64,000 bases of DNA from CAYUYV01 sp964561475 (GTDB lineage: Bacteria; Pseudomonadota; Alphaproteobacteria; JAJFIK01): assembly GCA_964561475.1 (NCBI GenBank), contig CAZLPU010000006.1, positions 29,778 to 93,777 of the forward strand, given 5' to 3'. Position numbers and translations under genes: made by a program. Shown in pieces: positions 9,212-19,274 of the stretch (position 1 is its first letter; each line of letters starts with the position of its first letter). Under the pieces are notes generated by a model. It saw only the letters and a list, made by a program, of their open reading frames with translations, did no database searches and was not told the DNA's origin.

Positions 9212-9961
9212 GTGAGTGTCGCGGAAGCAAAAGATCACGCAGAGCCCTTCAAGGCTCTTCCCTACAAGCGGGTGCTGCTGAAGGTATCCGGCGAGGCGCT
9301 CATGGGCGCCAAGGGCTTCGGCCTGGACATGGACACGGTCAACCGGATCGCCGGTGAGGTGAAAGAGGCTCTCGATCTGGGTATCGAAGTGGCCCTGGTC
9401 ATCGGCGGAGGGAATATTTTCCGGGGACTGACCGTCGCCGCCCAGGGCATGGAGCGGGCATCCGCCGATTACATGGGCATGCTGGCCACGGTCATGAATG
9501 CCCTGGCCATGCAGTCAGCCCTCGAGAAATACGAAATCGACGCCCGGGTGATGTCCGCCATCCCCATGGAAACCATCTGCGAAAGCTATATCCGCCGCCG
9601 CGCCGTGCTCCATCTGGAGCGGGGCCGGGTGGTGATTTTCGCGGCCGGAACCGGCAACCCCTTCTTCACCACCGATACCGCGGCGGCCCTCCGGGCCGTG
9701 GAGATGGGCTGCAACGCCCTCTTCAAGGGCACCAAAGTTGACGGCGTCTACACCGACGATCCGGTGAAAAACGATGATGCCGTGCGCTACGAAACCCTCA
9801 CCTATATGGAAGTGCTCAGCCGGGACCTGAAGGTCATGGATGCTTCCGCCATTTCCCTGTCCCGGGAGAACGATCTGCCCGTGGTGGTGTTCTCCATCCA
9901 TGAACAGGGTCAGTTCGTGAGTGTTCTCAAAGGTGAAGGCCGGTCCACGGTTATTGAGTGA
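9212..9961 (+). CDS. pyrH: UMP kinase
   Basis: Phosphorylates UMP to UDP in pyrimidine nucleotide synthesis; hexameric bacterial type of the amino-acid-kinase fold. 249 aa. It opens with YKRVLLKVSGEALMG, then IGGGNIFRG, and carries AAGTGNPFFTTDTAA and the KGTKVDGVYTDDP motif. The start is GTG 9212, with GGAGG 8 bp upstream. It sits between tsf and frr, the conserved translation cluster. Confidence 0.97.
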   Translation: MSVAEAKDHAEPFKALPYKRVLLKVSGEALMGAKGFGLDMDTVNRIAGEVKEALDLGIEVALVIGGGNIFRGLTVAAQGMERASADYMGMLATVMNALAMQSALEKYEIDARVMSAIPMETICESYIRRRAVLHLERGRVVIFAAGTGNPFFTTDTAAALRAVEMGCNALFKGTKVDGVYTDDPVKNDDAVRYETLTYMEVLSRDLKVMDASAISLSRENDLPVVVFSIHEQGQFVSVLKGEGRSTVIE

Positions 9962-10190
9962 CCGTTGCGGGAGCGACATCCTGTGGCGAAACAGGGGGCG
10001 GCAGACACGAGATTTTGCCCGTCCCCCATGGATTTGGCTGCGCCAGATCCCCATTCGGGTTCCGCGCCCTGGGCGCTCACCCTAATTCCGCCGCTTGACA
10101 GGTGCTTTTTCCAGACACTTTGTTGATGATGACTCTTCGCACCGCTGCCAACGGTTGCGAGCGCTAACCGGCTATATGGGACAAGAAACA

Positions 10191-10757
10191 ATGAGTGACG
10201 CAGAAAGCCTTGATTTGAACGATCTTCGCCGGCGCATGGACGGTGCGGTGTCCACCCTGAAAACGGAATTTTCCGGTCTGCGCACGGGGCGCGCGTCGGC
10301 CAGCCTCGTGGACCCGGTCGTGGTTGAAGCCTATGGCTCCCAGATGCCGATTTCCCAGGTTGGTACGGTCAGCGTGCCTGAGCCTCGGATGATTTCCATC
10401 CAGGTCTGGGACAAAGGCATGGTCGGTGCCACGGACAAGGCGATCCGGAATGCAGGCCTCGGCCTCAATCCGGTGGTGGACGGCCAGACCGTGCGGATCC
10501 CTATTCCGGAATTGAACGAGGAGCGGCGCACGGAACTCACCAAGATTGCCGCCCAATATGCCGAACAGGCCAAGGTCGCAGTGCGCAATGTCCGACGGGA
10601 CGGCATGGATAAGCTCAAGCGCCTGGAAAAAGACGGCGCCATCAGCCAGGACGAGCACAAGGGACAGGCCGACAAGGTGCAGGGTCTCACCGATGAGACC
10701 ATCAAAGGCATCGATACGGCCCTTGAAGCCAAGCAGGCGGAGATCATGCAGGTCTGA
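10191..10757 (+). CDS. frr: ribosome recycling factor
   Basis: Splits post-termination ribosomes together with EF-G. 188 aa, the usual length. The sequence LKTEFSGLRTGRASASLVDPVVVEAYG and the C-terminal NVRRDGMDKLKRLEKDGAISQDE are diagnostic. The start is ATG 10191, matching the family N-terminus; longer in-frame starts upstream are unlikely. Confidence 0.97.
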   Translation: MSDAESLDLNDLRRRMDGAVSTLKTEFSGLRTGRASASLVDPVVVEAYGSQMPISQVGTVSVPEPRMISIQVWDKGMVGATDKAIRNAGLGLNPVVDGQTVRIPIPELNEERRTELTKIAAQYAEQAKVAVRNVRRDGMDKLKRLEKDGAISQDEHKGQADKVQGLTDETIKGIDTALEAKQAEIMQV

Positions 10758-10927
10758 GTGCTGCCGGCGGAGCCTGGCGGGCGCTGCCCCTGATCGCTTG
10801 GGCGACAGTCGAGTGGGCAAAAGTCGCATAGGGCAGGGTTGCAAGGGGCGTGGGTGAATATGAACCGGTATGGCAAAGACCGGTCTGTCGGGTTGGGAGC
10901 ATATTTGGCCACGGAAGGACAGCATAG

Positions 10928-11752
10928 GTGATTTCATCTGCCACCGTCTTTTCACCGTCCCGCGAGTCCACTGACTGGGCCGTGCAGGCGGCGGCGAAAG
11001 GGCTCGATATGAATGCCCTGCCGCGCCACGTCGCCATTATCATGGACGGCAACGGCCGGTGGGCGGCTCAACGGCATCTCCCCCTCCAGTTCGGCCACCG
11101 GCAGGGTGTCGAGGCGGTCCGGCGTGCGGTCCGCGCCGTCCATGGACTGGGGATCGGCGCCCTCACCATCTACAGCTTCTCAACGGAAAACTGGAAACGT
11201 CCCCCTTCCGAGGTGGAAGCCTTGATGGGCCTTCTCAGGATGTTCATCCGGGCCGATCTTGAGGATCTGCGCTCCAACAACATCCAGATCGTCATCATCG
11301 GAGAACGGGAAGGCATTCCGTCCGACATTGCCAAGCTGCTCCTGGAAGCTGAAGAGACAACCCGTGGCAACACCGGTCCGAAACTGGTCATCGCCTTCAA
11401 TTACGGGGCCCGGGCCGAACTGGTGAGCGCCGCCCAGGCCATGGCCCGGGATGCGGCAGCGGGGCTGATCGCGCCCGAAGACATCGACGAAGCGCTTTTT
11501 GCAAGCCGCCTGGGCACGGCGGATATCAGGGATCCGGATCTTCTGATCCGCACCAGCGGCGAACAGCGGCTGAGCAATTTCCTATTGTGGCAGTGTGCCT
11601 ACACCGAATTCGTGTTCCAGGATGTGCTCTGGCCCGATTTCACCGGTGAGCATCTGATTGACGCCATTGCCACCTACCAGCGCCGGGACCGACGGTATGG
11701 CGGCCGCACCGATGGCGTGGAATCACACACCCTGGCAGGGTCCGGGCCGTAA
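10928..11752 (+). CDS. uppS: undecaprenyl diphosphate synthase (cis-prenyltransferase)
   Basis: Extends farnesyl diphosphate with eight isopentenyl units in cis to make the lipid carrier of cell-wall and O-antigen synthesis. 274 aa. Diagnostic motifs: HVAIIMDGNGRWA (catalytic Asp), TIYSFSTENWKRP, and RTSGEQRLSNFLLWQCAYTEF. Start GTG 10928 with GGAAGGA just upstream; an internal ATG at 11009 would still leave the catalytic domain intact. cdsA follows after 55 bp. Confidence 0.95.
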   Translation: MISSATVFSPSRESTDWAVQAAAKGLDMNALPRHVAIIMDGNGRWAAQRHLPLQFGHRQGVEAVRRAVRAVHGLGIGALTIYSFSTENWKRPPSEVEALMGLLRMFIRADLEDLRSNNIQIVIIGEREGIPSDIAKLLLEAEETTRGNTGPKLVIAFNYGARAELVSAAQAMARDAAAGLIAPEDIDEALFASRLGTADIRDPDLLIRTSGEQRLSNFLLWQCAYTEFVFQDVLWPDFTGEHLIDAIATYQRRDRRYGGRTDGVESHTLAGSGP

Positions 11753-11807
11753 GACGCGCGAGGCGTCGGACCCAGTGGGACCCGGTGCCGCATGAGGGGG
11801 ATGAGAC

Positions 11808-12686
11808 GTGGAGGCGGTCGCGCTGGCCCAGTCTGAAGACACCGATGGGACGCACTCATCCGCTTCCGCTGAAAAAGGCGGACGGGGATCCATCGTGCTG
11901 CGCCTGCTGTCGGCCCTGGTTCTCATCCCGTCCGCTCTTCTCGTTGTCGCTGCCGGGGGTTGGCTATTCACGGCCTGGGTCGCCCTGGCCGCGGTGCTGA
12001 TGGCCCATGAATGGCTCAGGCTGGTGGGGGCCGGCCGGTGCTGGTGGTTGGGTCTGCCCCTTGCGGGCACGGCCCTTGCCGGACCGGTTGCGCTGACCGC
12101 CAGCGCCCCGTCCACTGGGTTCGGCCTTCTGCTTCTGGGCGGGGTCACGGCCGGTCTCGTGGCGGCGGCCCGGGGCAAGGATGGGTTCTGGATCCTCCTG
12201 GGCGCGGCCTATGTGACGGTGCCCGCGATCGCCACCGTGTGGCTTCGGGCACAGGGCCAGGGTCTTGATCTGCTGCTCTATCTATTCGTGGTGGTCTGGG
12301 TCACCGACAGCGGCGCCTATTTTGCCGGGCGTCTGATCGGGGGCCCGGCCTTTGCGCCCCATATCTCCCCCAACAAGACCTGGGCCGGGGTGATCGGCGG
12401 TGTGTTGCTGGCGACCATTGGCGGGCTCGGTGCCGCCCATGGGCTGTTCGGCGCGGGTCTGCCCGGCGGACCGGCCTGGGCCCAGATCCTGTCCCTGACC
12501 TTGCTGTTGTCGGTTGTCACCCAGGCCGGTGACATTTTCGAGAGTGCCTTGAAGCGCCATTTCGGGTTCAAGGACACAGGCGCGCTCATTCCCGGACATG
12601 GGGGTGTGCTCGACCGGTTAGACGGGTTTTTGTTTGCTGTTATGATGCTGGCGCTGGCCCAGGTGCTGGGGTGCGGTCCGGTTTAA
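11808..12686 (+). CDS. cdsA: phosphatidate cytidylyltransferase (CDP-DAG synthase)
   Basis: Integral membrane enzyme that makes CDP-diacylglycerol, the precursor of all phospholipids. 292 aa with about eight hydrophobic segments. The C-terminal signature reads SNxSFK-like here as PNKTWAGVIGG plus VTQAGDIFESALKRHFGFKD and DSG(P)-type GHGGVLDRLDGF. Start GTG 11808 after AGGGGGA. It is flanked by uppS and dxr as in the standard alphaproteobacterial cluster. Confidence 0.94.
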   Translation: MEAVALAQSEDTDGTHSSASAEKGGRGSIVLRLLSALVLIPSALLVVAAGGWLFTAWVALAAVLMAHEWLRLVGAGRCWWLGLPLAGTALAGPVALTASAPSTGFGLLLLGGVTAGLVAAARGKDGFWILLGAAYVTVPAIATVWLRAQGQGLDLLLYLFVVVWVTDSGAYFAGRLIGGPAFAPHISPNKTWAGVIGGVLLATIGGLGAAHGLFGAGLPGGPAWAQILSLTLLLSVVTQAGDIFESALKRHFGFKDTGALIPGHGGVLDRLDGFLFAVMMLALAQVLGCGPV

Positions 12687-12788
12687 TGCCGCCGGGCTGG
12701 TCGGATTGACGAGAATGCCGTAAGGCCCGGGTGCTGAGTTCCGACCTGGATTGCGTTTGGGGCCAGATTCAGTGTGGGGGAAAAGTGC

Positions 12789-14126
12789 GTGACTGGACGT
12801 GGTGTGAGCGGATTGAGCACGGCTGCTGCAAACGGCCCGGCGGATGACCCAGCGACCGTTGCGGGTGGCGGGGTGAACGGGCGTGGCGATGTGGTGGGCT
12901 GGGACCGCTCCCATGGTCCTGACTGTGTGCTTCCCGCCGGCGGCCCCCAGAAATCTGTCACCGTGCTCGGCAGCACGGGCTCGATCGGCTGCAGCACCCT
13001 CGACCTGATCCGCACCGCCCGGTCCCGGGACGGGGCCGACCGGTTTCCCATCAAAGCCATGACCGCGAACCGCCGGGTCGATGATCTGATCGCCCAGGCC
13101 CGTGAATTCAAACCCGAACTGGCAGTCGTGGCCGACGAAAGCCTGCATCCGGCCTTGAAGGACGGGCTCGCGGGCACGGGCATCGAGACCGCTGCAGGCC
13201 TCAACGCCGTCTGCGAAGCGGCGGAACGGGACGCGGACTGGGTCATGGCGGCGATTGTCGGCGCGGCGGGCCTGGAGCCCACCTTGCGGGCCGTGCGCCG
13301 GGGCGTGGAAGTGGCTTTGGCCAACAAGGAATGTCTGGTCTGCGCCGGTGATTTCGTCTGCGAGGAAGTGGTGCGTCACGGTGCGGTGCTGCTGCCGGTC
13401 GACTCCGAGCACAACGCCATCTATCAGGCCTTCGACCCCCGCCATCTGGCCGGCGTCGAGCGGATCATCCTCACCGCGTCCGGCGGTCCCTTCCGGACCT
13501 GGACCCGGGAGCAGATGGCTGCGGCGACCCCCGCCCAGGCCGTGGCCCACCCGAACTGGTCCATGGGCGCGAAAATCTCCGTCGACAGCGCCACCATGAT
13601 GAATAAGGGCCTTGAGTTCATCGAGGCCGCTTATCTCTTCCCCCTGTCTCCGGACCACATCGATATCCTGGTGCATCCCCAGTCGGTGATCCATTCCATG
13701 GTCACCTATGCGGACGGGTCCGTGCTGGCCCAGCTTGGCAGCCCGGATATGCGCACGCCAATCGCCCACACCCTGGCCTGGCCCTCCCGGATGTTCGCCC
13801 CCGTGGAGCCCCTGGATTTGGCGAAAGTGGCGACCCTGACCTTCGAGGCGCCGGACACGGAGCGGTTTCCCGCCATCCGTCTGACCCGGGCTGCCCTGGA
13901 GGCCAAAAACGGCGCCCCGACAATCCTGAACGCCGCCAACGAGATTGCAGTGGAGACGTTCCTCCAGGGCGGACTGGGCTTTCTGGCCATCGCCGAGGTG
14001 GTGGAAAATACCCTTTCTCGCATGGCCGGATCCGCGAAGGCCCCCGCGAGCCTTGATGAGGTCGTGAGCCTGGACCAGGAAGCCCGCGTCATCGCAAAGG
14101 ATGAGGTTCGGGCCAAAGCCCACTAA
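12789..14126 (+). CDS. dxr: 1-deoxy-D-xylulose 5-phosphate reductoisomerase
   Basis: Converts DXP to 2-C-methyl-D-erythritol 4-phosphate with NADPH, the committed step of the MEP isoprenoid pathway. About 445 aa. The NADPH site KSVTVLGSTGSIG appears near residue 55, the metal and substrate site includes VDSEHNAIYQ, and SVDSATMMNKGLE is intact. The N-terminal 50 residues are a glycine-rich extension beyond the family norm of about 390 aa. I favour GTG 12789 because of GGGGGAAAA upstream; GTG 12774 or a later start are alternatives. Confidence 0.94.
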   Translation: MTGRGVSGLSTAAANGPADDPATVAGGGVNGRGDVVGWDRSHGPDCVLPAGGPQKSVTVLGSTGSIGCSTLDLIRTARSRDGADRFPIKAMTANRRVDDLIAQAREFKPELAVVADESLHPALKDGLAGTGIETAAGLNAVCEAAERDADWVMAAIVGAAGLEPTLRAVRRGVEVALANKECLVCAGDFVCEEVVRHGAVLLPVDSEHNAIYQAFDPRHLAGVERIILTASGGPFRTWTREQMAAATPAQAVAHPNWSMGAKISVDSATMMNKGLEFIEAAYLFPLSPDHIDILVHPQSVIHSMVTYADGSVLAQLGSPDMRTPIAHTLAWPSRMFAPVEPLDLAKVATLTFEAPDTERFPAIRLTRAALEAKNGAPTILNAANEIAVETFLQGGLGFLAIAEVVENTLSRMAGSAKAPASLDEVVSLDQEARVIAKDEVRAKAH

Positions 14127-14233
14127 GGTGCCCGTGTCCGGGGGCGGGGGCCAGTGGCGGCCCGGGCCTTGGATCCGTGCTTGAGTTTAGACCCCTCCGG
14201 TGCCGCGAAACGGTGCCCCAAGAAGGTGAATGC

Positions 14234-15391
14234 ATGTCCGCTTTGCTGGAAATTCTCTTCGTGACGATCCCGGCCTTCGTGGTGGTGATCTTCATTATCG
14301 TGCTGTTCCACGAATTGGGGCATTTCCTGGTGGGACGGGCCTTCGGCACCAAGGTGGACGCCTTCGCGATCGGCTTCGGCCCGGAGATCACCGGTGTGGA
14401 TGACCGCCACGGTACCCGCTGGAAGCTGTGCTGGATCCCTCTTGGGGGATATGTGAAATTCTCCGGCGATGAAAACGCGGCGAGCATGCCGAGCCGGGAA
14501 AAGGCCGAGGAACTGCGCCAGAGGGGCGAGGATCCGGACAGCCTGTTCTTCTTCAAGCCGCTTTATCAGCGGGCAGCCATCGTGGCCGCCGGGCCCGCCG
14601 CGAGTTTCCTGCTGGCCATCGTGATTTTCGCGGGCCTGGCCATGACCGTCGGTGAGCGGGTGATCTCCCCCCGGGTGGATCAGGTCCTGGCCGATGCCCC
14701 CGCCGAGGCCGCCGGTGTCCTGCCCGGTGACGTGATCGTGTCCATCAATGGTCGGCAGATCGACAGTTTCCAGGAAATGCAACAAGTCGTGAGCCTCAGC
14801 CCGGGCGTTGAACTGACCTTCCGGATCCGCCGGGACGGGGACAAGGAGATTGAGCTTCCCATCACCCCTGAGCGGGTTGAGGCGCCGGACGGGTTCGGAG
14901 GCACCCAGCGCATCGGGCGGATCGGCATTCAGCACGATGCCCAGGCCTCGGATGTCCGCCATGTCCGCTACGATCCCCTCACCGCCATCGCCGTGGGCAC
15001 GGAACGCACCAAGGATGTCGTCGTGGCCACCGTGTCTTTCCTGGGCGGGCTGTTCAGCGGCACCCAGAGCACGGACCAGCTTGGCGGACCTGTGCGGATC
15101 GCGGAAATGTCCGGAGATATCGTCTCGTCGGGCACAACTATTCTGAGCAAGATCGTCGGTCTGCTCAGTTTTGCGGCTGTGCTGTCGGCGAGTATCGGCT
15201 TTTTCAACCTTTTGCCGATCCCTATCCTGGATGGTGGTCACCTGATGTACTACGCCTATGAGGCCGTGGTCGGGAAGCCGATGCCTGAGCGGATACAGGA
15301 TTTAGGATTTCGCATTGGTCTTGCGATGGTGCTTGCGCTAATGATCTTTGCGACGTGGAACGATACGGTGGGCAGGTTTTTGAGGGGCTGA
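14234..15391 (+). CDS. rseP: site-2 zinc metalloprotease RseP
   Basis: Intramembrane protease that cuts anti-sigma factors and remnant signal peptides in the inner membrane. 385 aa. The zinc site HELGH is at residues 26-30 in the first membrane span, a PDZ domain follows (VLADAPAEAAGVLPGDVIVSINGRQI), and the last spans carry the third zinc ligand in LPIPILDGGHL. Start ATG 14234, with AGAAGGTGA upstream. It lies between dxr and bamA, the conserved position. Confidence 0.95.
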   Translation: MSALLEILFVTIPAFVVVIFIIVLFHELGHFLVGRAFGTKVDAFAIGFGPEITGVDDRHGTRWKLCWIPLGGYVKFSGDENAASMPSREKAEELRQRGEDPDSLFFFKPLYQRAAIVAAGPAASFLLAIVIFAGLAMTVGERVISPRVDQVLADAPAEAAGVLPGDVIVSINGRQIDSFQEMQQVVSLSPGVELTFRIRRDGDKEIELPITPERVEAPDGFGGTQRIGRIGIQHDAQASDVRHVRYDPLTAIAVGTERTKDVVVATVSFLGGLFSGTQSTDQLGGPVRIAEMSGDIVSSGTTILSKIVGLLSFAAVLSASIGFFNLLPIPILDGGHLMYYAYEAVVGKPMPERIQDLGFRIGLAMVLALMIFATWNDTVGRFLRG

Positions 15392-15692
15392 CCCACCTTC
15401 CGGTTGTCATGGGCCGGATTTCCAGGTTGTGCTGTTTGGGCCGGATCAGAATAATCCTGCCCGGCGTTGCATTCGGGGCATGGCGGATCCGGCCGGTATC
15501 GTGCAGGGTTTCGCTATGACACACCGACGGTCCGCTTGTACCGCGCGAGGGTTTTGCCCGCGGGGTTGGACGGATCCGGTGGGGGGAGCTCTAAGGGGTG
15601 GCTTTCGCAGGCCGCCAGTCTGTGTGAGACTGATGGCTGATTGTAAGCGGACAGTTTGGGCCGGGGTCGGTTTCGTAAGGGGAGATCACCGC
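15392..15692 (+). other. rseP-bamA gap
   Basis: A 301-bp stretch without a convincing gene. I see no clear promoter or terminator. AAGGGGAG at 15678-15685 serves the bamA GTG start. Confidence 0.4.
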
Positions 15693-18152
15693 GTGACGGA
15701 TGGGATCATGTGGCGCATCGGCCTGATGGTATGCGTATGCCTGCTGAGCAGTGTGCTTTACTCAGGCAACGGAGTTGCCCAGGGTATGGCGCTTGGCAAT
15801 GGCGCCGCCAGTTCAGGGGAAAACGCCGGAGGGCAGAACGGCCAGAACGCGCCGGTGATCATTCGCCGGGTCGAGGTTCAAGGGAACCAGCGGATCGAAC
15901 ACACGACCGTGCGGTCCTATCTGTCGATCCGGGAAGGGGACACCTACAATCCCGCCCAAGTGGACCAGGCCCTCAAGACACTTTTCGCAACCGGTCTGTT
16001 CGCGGACGTCACCCTGCGCCTTGACGGCTACACCCTCGTGGTGAACGTGGTCGAAAACCCGATCATCAACCGGGTTCTGTTCATCGGTAACAAAGCTCTC
16101 GACAAGGACAAGCTGAACGAAGAGGTTCAGCTGCGCCCCCGTGTGGTTTACACACGGACGAAAGTCGAAGACGACGTCGCCAAAATCATTGAATTGTATC
16201 GCCGCTCTGGCCGTTTCGCCGCTGAAGTACGGCCGTCCGTGGTTCAGCTTCCGCAGAACCGCGTCGACCTGATTTTCGAGATCAATGAAGGGGTCGTGAC
16301 CGGGATCCGCCGGGTCAACTTCATCGGCAACGAGATCTTTTCCGACTCCAAACTGCGTTCGGTGATCGTCACTGAAGAAAGCCACTGGTGGAAATTCTTC
16401 AGCTCCAACGACAACTACGATCCGGACCGGGTCGCCTATGACCGCGAACTTCTGCGTCAGTATTATCTGGGCAGCGGTTATGCCGATTTCCGGGTGGTGT
16501 CCTCCGTTGCCGAACTCACGCCAGACCGCAAAGATTTCTACGTCACCTTCACCTTGGAAGAGGGTGAGCAATATGTGTGGGGCGATGTGGAAGTCGAAAC
16601 GGAGCTTGAGGCTCTGAATGCCGACTTCCTGAGACGCCTCGTCCCCATTCAAACCGGCGAGATTTACAACGCCAAGCGGATCGAGGACACGATCGAGTCC
16701 CTGACCTTCGCTGCCGGTGCCGCCGGTTATGCCTTCGTGGACATCCGACCACGGATCAAGCGCGACCGTGAAGAGCGTCGGCTGAACGTCACCTTTGTCG
16801 TGAATGAAGGTCCGCGCGTCTACGTGGAGCGGATCAACATCAACGGCAACAGCCGGACCCTGGACCATGTGATCCGCCGGGAATTCCGCCTCGTCGAGGG
16901 CGATCCCTACAACAAGATCCTGGTGAACCAGTCCCGGAACCGCATTCGTGCGCTCGGCTTCTTCAAGGAAGTGGAAATCACTGAAGAGCCGGGTAATGCT
17001 CCGGACCGGACCGTCGTCAATGTGGACGTTCAGGAACAGCCCACCGGTGAGCTTTCCTTCGGTTTCGGTTTCTCCTCCACGGATAACTTCCTGGGCGAAG
17101 TCTCCGTTTCGGAACGCAACCTGCTTGGCCGGGGCCAGTTCCTGCGCCTGCGCCTGCAACTTTCCGACCGCCGTCAGCAGATCGACCTGCGCTTCTCGGA
17201 ACCCTATTTCCTGGGCCGGAATCTGGCCGCCGGTTTCGAACTGTTCCGGGTGGCCACCGACTTCGAGGAATCGTCCTTCGATACCAATTCCACGGGTTTT
17301 GGTCTGAATACCGGTTTCCCCCTGTCCGAGTATTCCAACCTGCGTTTGCGCTACACCTTCCGGAGCGACGAGGTTGAAGTGGACGAGCGGGATTGTGACC
17401 CCGAAAACCCACGGATCTCCCTCGCGATTTGTGACGCCGTGGGCCAGGACATCAGCTCGATTGTCGGCTACACCCTGCGCTACGACCGGCGGAACGATCC
17501 CCTGCGGCCGACCCGGGGTTACGACCTGACCCTGTCCCAGGACGTGGCCGGCGTGGGCGGCAACATCAATTATCTGCGGTCCCAGTTCGATGGCGGTGTC
17601 TATCGCGGTCTGCTGCCGGAAGTGATTGCCAGCTTCAACGTGTCCACCGGCTACATCTTCCCGTTCGATGACGGTGAAGTCCGCCTGAACGACCGTTTCT
17701 TCCGAGGCGGCAACGCCTTCAGAGGCTTCGACAATGCCGGTCTTGGTCCCCGGGATCTGCTGACCGACGATGCTCTTGGCGGCCGTCTGTTCGCGATCGG
17801 CTCCTTCGAGGTGAGTTTCCCGACCGGGCTTCCGGAAGATCTGGGTCTGTCCGCAAGCCTCTTTGCCGATTTCGGCACCGTGGGTCTGCTTAAGGAAGAC
17901 GATCTGCCCGAGTTCACCTCGTTCCCCGACGAGGACGGCAACGAGTTGAACACCAATCCGGTGCGCTTTGCCGACGGGTCGATCAATGAATCCCGCGTGG
18001 GCTTCGATGCCTCCCTGCGGGCCTCCGCCGGGGTGAGTGTTTTCTGGGAATCGCCCTTCGGGCCTGTGCGTTTTGACCTTGCTGAAACGCTCTTGCACGA
18101 AGATTACGATGAAACCCAGGCCTTCCGGTTCACCGCCGGTACCCGGTTCTGA
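15693..18152 (+). CDS. bamA: outer membrane protein assembly factor BamA
   Basis: Core of the BAM complex, which folds beta-barrel proteins into the outer membrane. About 819 aa. A signal peptide (MWRIGLMVCVCLLSSVLYSGNGVAQ) is followed by five POTRA domains, beginning IIRRVEVQGNQRIEHTTVRSYL, and a C-terminal 16-strand barrel. The barrel includes the conserved RGF-type loop motif (NAFRGFDNAGLGPRD). The protein ends in phenylalanine (FTAGTRF), the usual outer-membrane C-terminal signal. Start GTG 15693 after AAGGGGAG. Confidence 0.96.
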   Translation: MTDGIMWRIGLMVCVCLLSSVLYSGNGVAQGMALGNGAASSGENAGGQNGQNAPVIIRRVEVQGNQRIEHTTVRSYLSIREGDTYNPAQVDQALKTLFATGLFADVTLRLDGYTLVVNVVENPIINRVLFIGNKALDKDKLNEEVQLRPRVVYTRTKVEDDVAKIIELYRRSGRFAAEVRPSVVQLPQNRVDLIFEINEGVVTGIRRVNFIGNEIFSDSKLRSVIVTEESHWWKFFSSNDNYDPDRVAYDRELLRQYYLGSGYADFRVVSSVAELTPDRKDFYVTFTLEEGEQYVWGDVEVETELEALNADFLRRLVPIQTGEIYNAKRIEDTIESLTFAAGAAGYAFVDIRPRIKRDREERRLNVTFVVNEGPRVYVERININGNSRTLDHVIRREFRLVEGDPYNKILVNQSRNRIRALGFFKEVEITEEPGNAPDRTVVNVDVQEQPTGELSFGFGFSSTDNFLGEVSVSERNLLGRGQFLRLRLQLSDRRQQIDLRFSEPYFLGRNLAAGFELFRVATDFEESSFDTNSTGFGLNTGFPLSEYSNLRLRYTFRSDEVEVDERDCDPENPRISLAICDAVGQDISSIVGYTLRYDRRNDPLRPTRGYDLTLSQDVAGVGGNINYLRSQFDGGVYRGLLPEVIASFNVSTGYIFPFDDGEVRLNDRFFRGGNAFRGFDNAGLGPRDLLTDDALGGRLFAIGSFEVSFPTGLPEDLGLSASLFADFGTVGLLKEDDLPEFTSFPDEDGNELNTNPVRFADGSINESRVGFDASLRASAGVSVFWESPFGPVRFDLAETLLHEDYDETQAFRFTAGTRF

Positions 18153-18506
18153 TCCTGAACGTCGTTCCGGTTCGCTCCAGCGCTCCTCCATCCGGTCGCG
18201 ATGGCACCGGATGGGAGCGTGAGACCAAAACCGCGCTTTCGGGGTCTGTTGCGGGAAAATCCGCGGTTGTGCCACGGGAATGCTATTTTCGGTCCCTGTA
18301 ATATGGGACGGATCCAGGCCGGGGGGCCTGACGGCCAAGGGAGCCATCAGACGGGATAAAAGCCGGGGCAGGGACGGCGCCGCGCGCCATGCCTAGGCTT
18401 TTCGCACTGGCCAATCCGGTTTGTGCCGATATAAACGGCTCTGGACCGGTTCGGACCCTGTGCCATACACCAAAACCGACACGACACGCATGAAGGGGAT
18501 ATCACC
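18153..18506 (+). other. bamA-skp gap
   Basis: A 354-bp stretch with no convincing gene. It contains the bamA-distal hairpin, an AT-rich TATAAA near 18430 that could be a -10 box (no good -35 seen), and AAGGGGA before skp at 18492-18498. Confidence 0.4.
18181..18219 (+). terminator. hairpin after bamA
   Basis: CGCTCC plus CATCCGGT pairs with ACCGGATG plus GGAGCG, giving a 14-bp stem with a 2-nt bulge and a 9-nt loop, 28 bp past the bamA stop. No T-run follows. Confidence 0.4.
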
Positions 18507-19115
18507 ATGTTTCAGCGCAACCTGTTGACCAGCATTGCCGCCGCCCTCGTGGCCGGCTCCATGGCCTTCGCCGCGCCCGCCATGGCCACAACCGTCCTGA
18601 TCGTGGACAGCAACAAGATCTGGAACGACACCAAAGCCGGCAAGGACGTCCAGCGCCAGCTCGTCGCTTTCCGTGAGAGCCTCGACACCCAGCTGAAAGA
18701 GGCTGGCGAGACCCTCCAGAAGGACGTGGAATCCCTGCGCAAGGAAAAGGACGACAAGAAAATCGAAGAAGCGGCATTCACCGAAAAGGCCCGTGAACTG
18801 GCCCAGCGTGAAGCCCAGCTGCGCGGTGGCGTCCAGCAGCGCCAGACCCTGGTGCAGGTCGCGACCCGTAACGCCCAGGCTCAGTTCTACGAAGCCATCC
18901 GCCCCATGCTCCTCGAAGTGATGCAGGAGAAAAAGGGCGACATCCTCATGGAAAAATCCGCTGTTCTGTTCTCCACCGACGGCATTGAAGTGACCCAGCG
19001 GGCCATTGCCAAGGTCGAAACTGGTCTGAAAAGCCTGGAAGTCGTCCTGATCCCGCAGTCCGGCGAAGGCGGCGCCGAGGGTGAGGCCCAGGGTCCCGCG
19101 CCCAAGAAAAACTGA
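18507..19115 (+). CDS. skp: OmpH/Skp family periplasmic chaperone
   Basis: Holds unfolded outer-membrane proteins in the periplasm on their way to BamA. 202 aa. The signal peptide ends around FAAPAMA; the mature part starts with TTVLIVDSNKIWNDTKAGKDVQ, a strand that builds the trimer body, then a long charged helical tentacle rich in Lys, Glu and Gln. The position directly after bamA and before lpxD is the classic Skp location. Confidence 0.92.
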   Translation: MFQRNLLTSIAAALVAGSMAFAAPAMATTVLIVDSNKIWNDTKAGKDVQRQLVAFRESLDTQLKEAGETLQKDVESLRKEKDDKKIEEAAFTEKARELAQREAQLRGGVQQRQTLVQVATRNAQAQFYEAIRPMLLEVMQEKKGDILMEKSAVLFSTDGIEVTQRAIAKVETGLKSLEVVLIPQSGEGGAEGEAQGPAPKKN

Positions 19116-19131
19116 TCATCCGCACTGACAG

Positions 19132-19169
19132 CCGGCCACCCCTGACCTATGGATTTCGGGGGTGGCCGG
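19132..19169 (+). terminator. strong hairpin after skp
   Basis: CCGGCCACCCC (19132-19142) and GGGGTGGCCGG (19159-19169) form a perfect 11-bp stem with a 16-nt loop, 16 bp after the skp stop, followed by TCTGATTCTG. A terminator is likely although the T-run is poor. Confidence 0.55.
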
Positions 19170-19203
19170 TCTGATTCTGCCTCCCATGGGCCGGTCCCCA
19201 TCC

Positions 19204-19274
19204 TGTGTTTCCCGGCACGGCGTTTTCCAACCCGGCGTTTTCCAACCCAGCGTTTCCCAGCCGGCATTTGCCAG
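19204..19274. repeat. degenerate tandem repeat, ~15 bp x 4.7
   Basis: Units around GGCGTTTTCCAACCC start near 19204, 19219, 19234, 19249 and 19263. The two central units are identical and the outer ones diverge. The array lies in the 448-bp skp-lpxD gap. Confidence 0.7.
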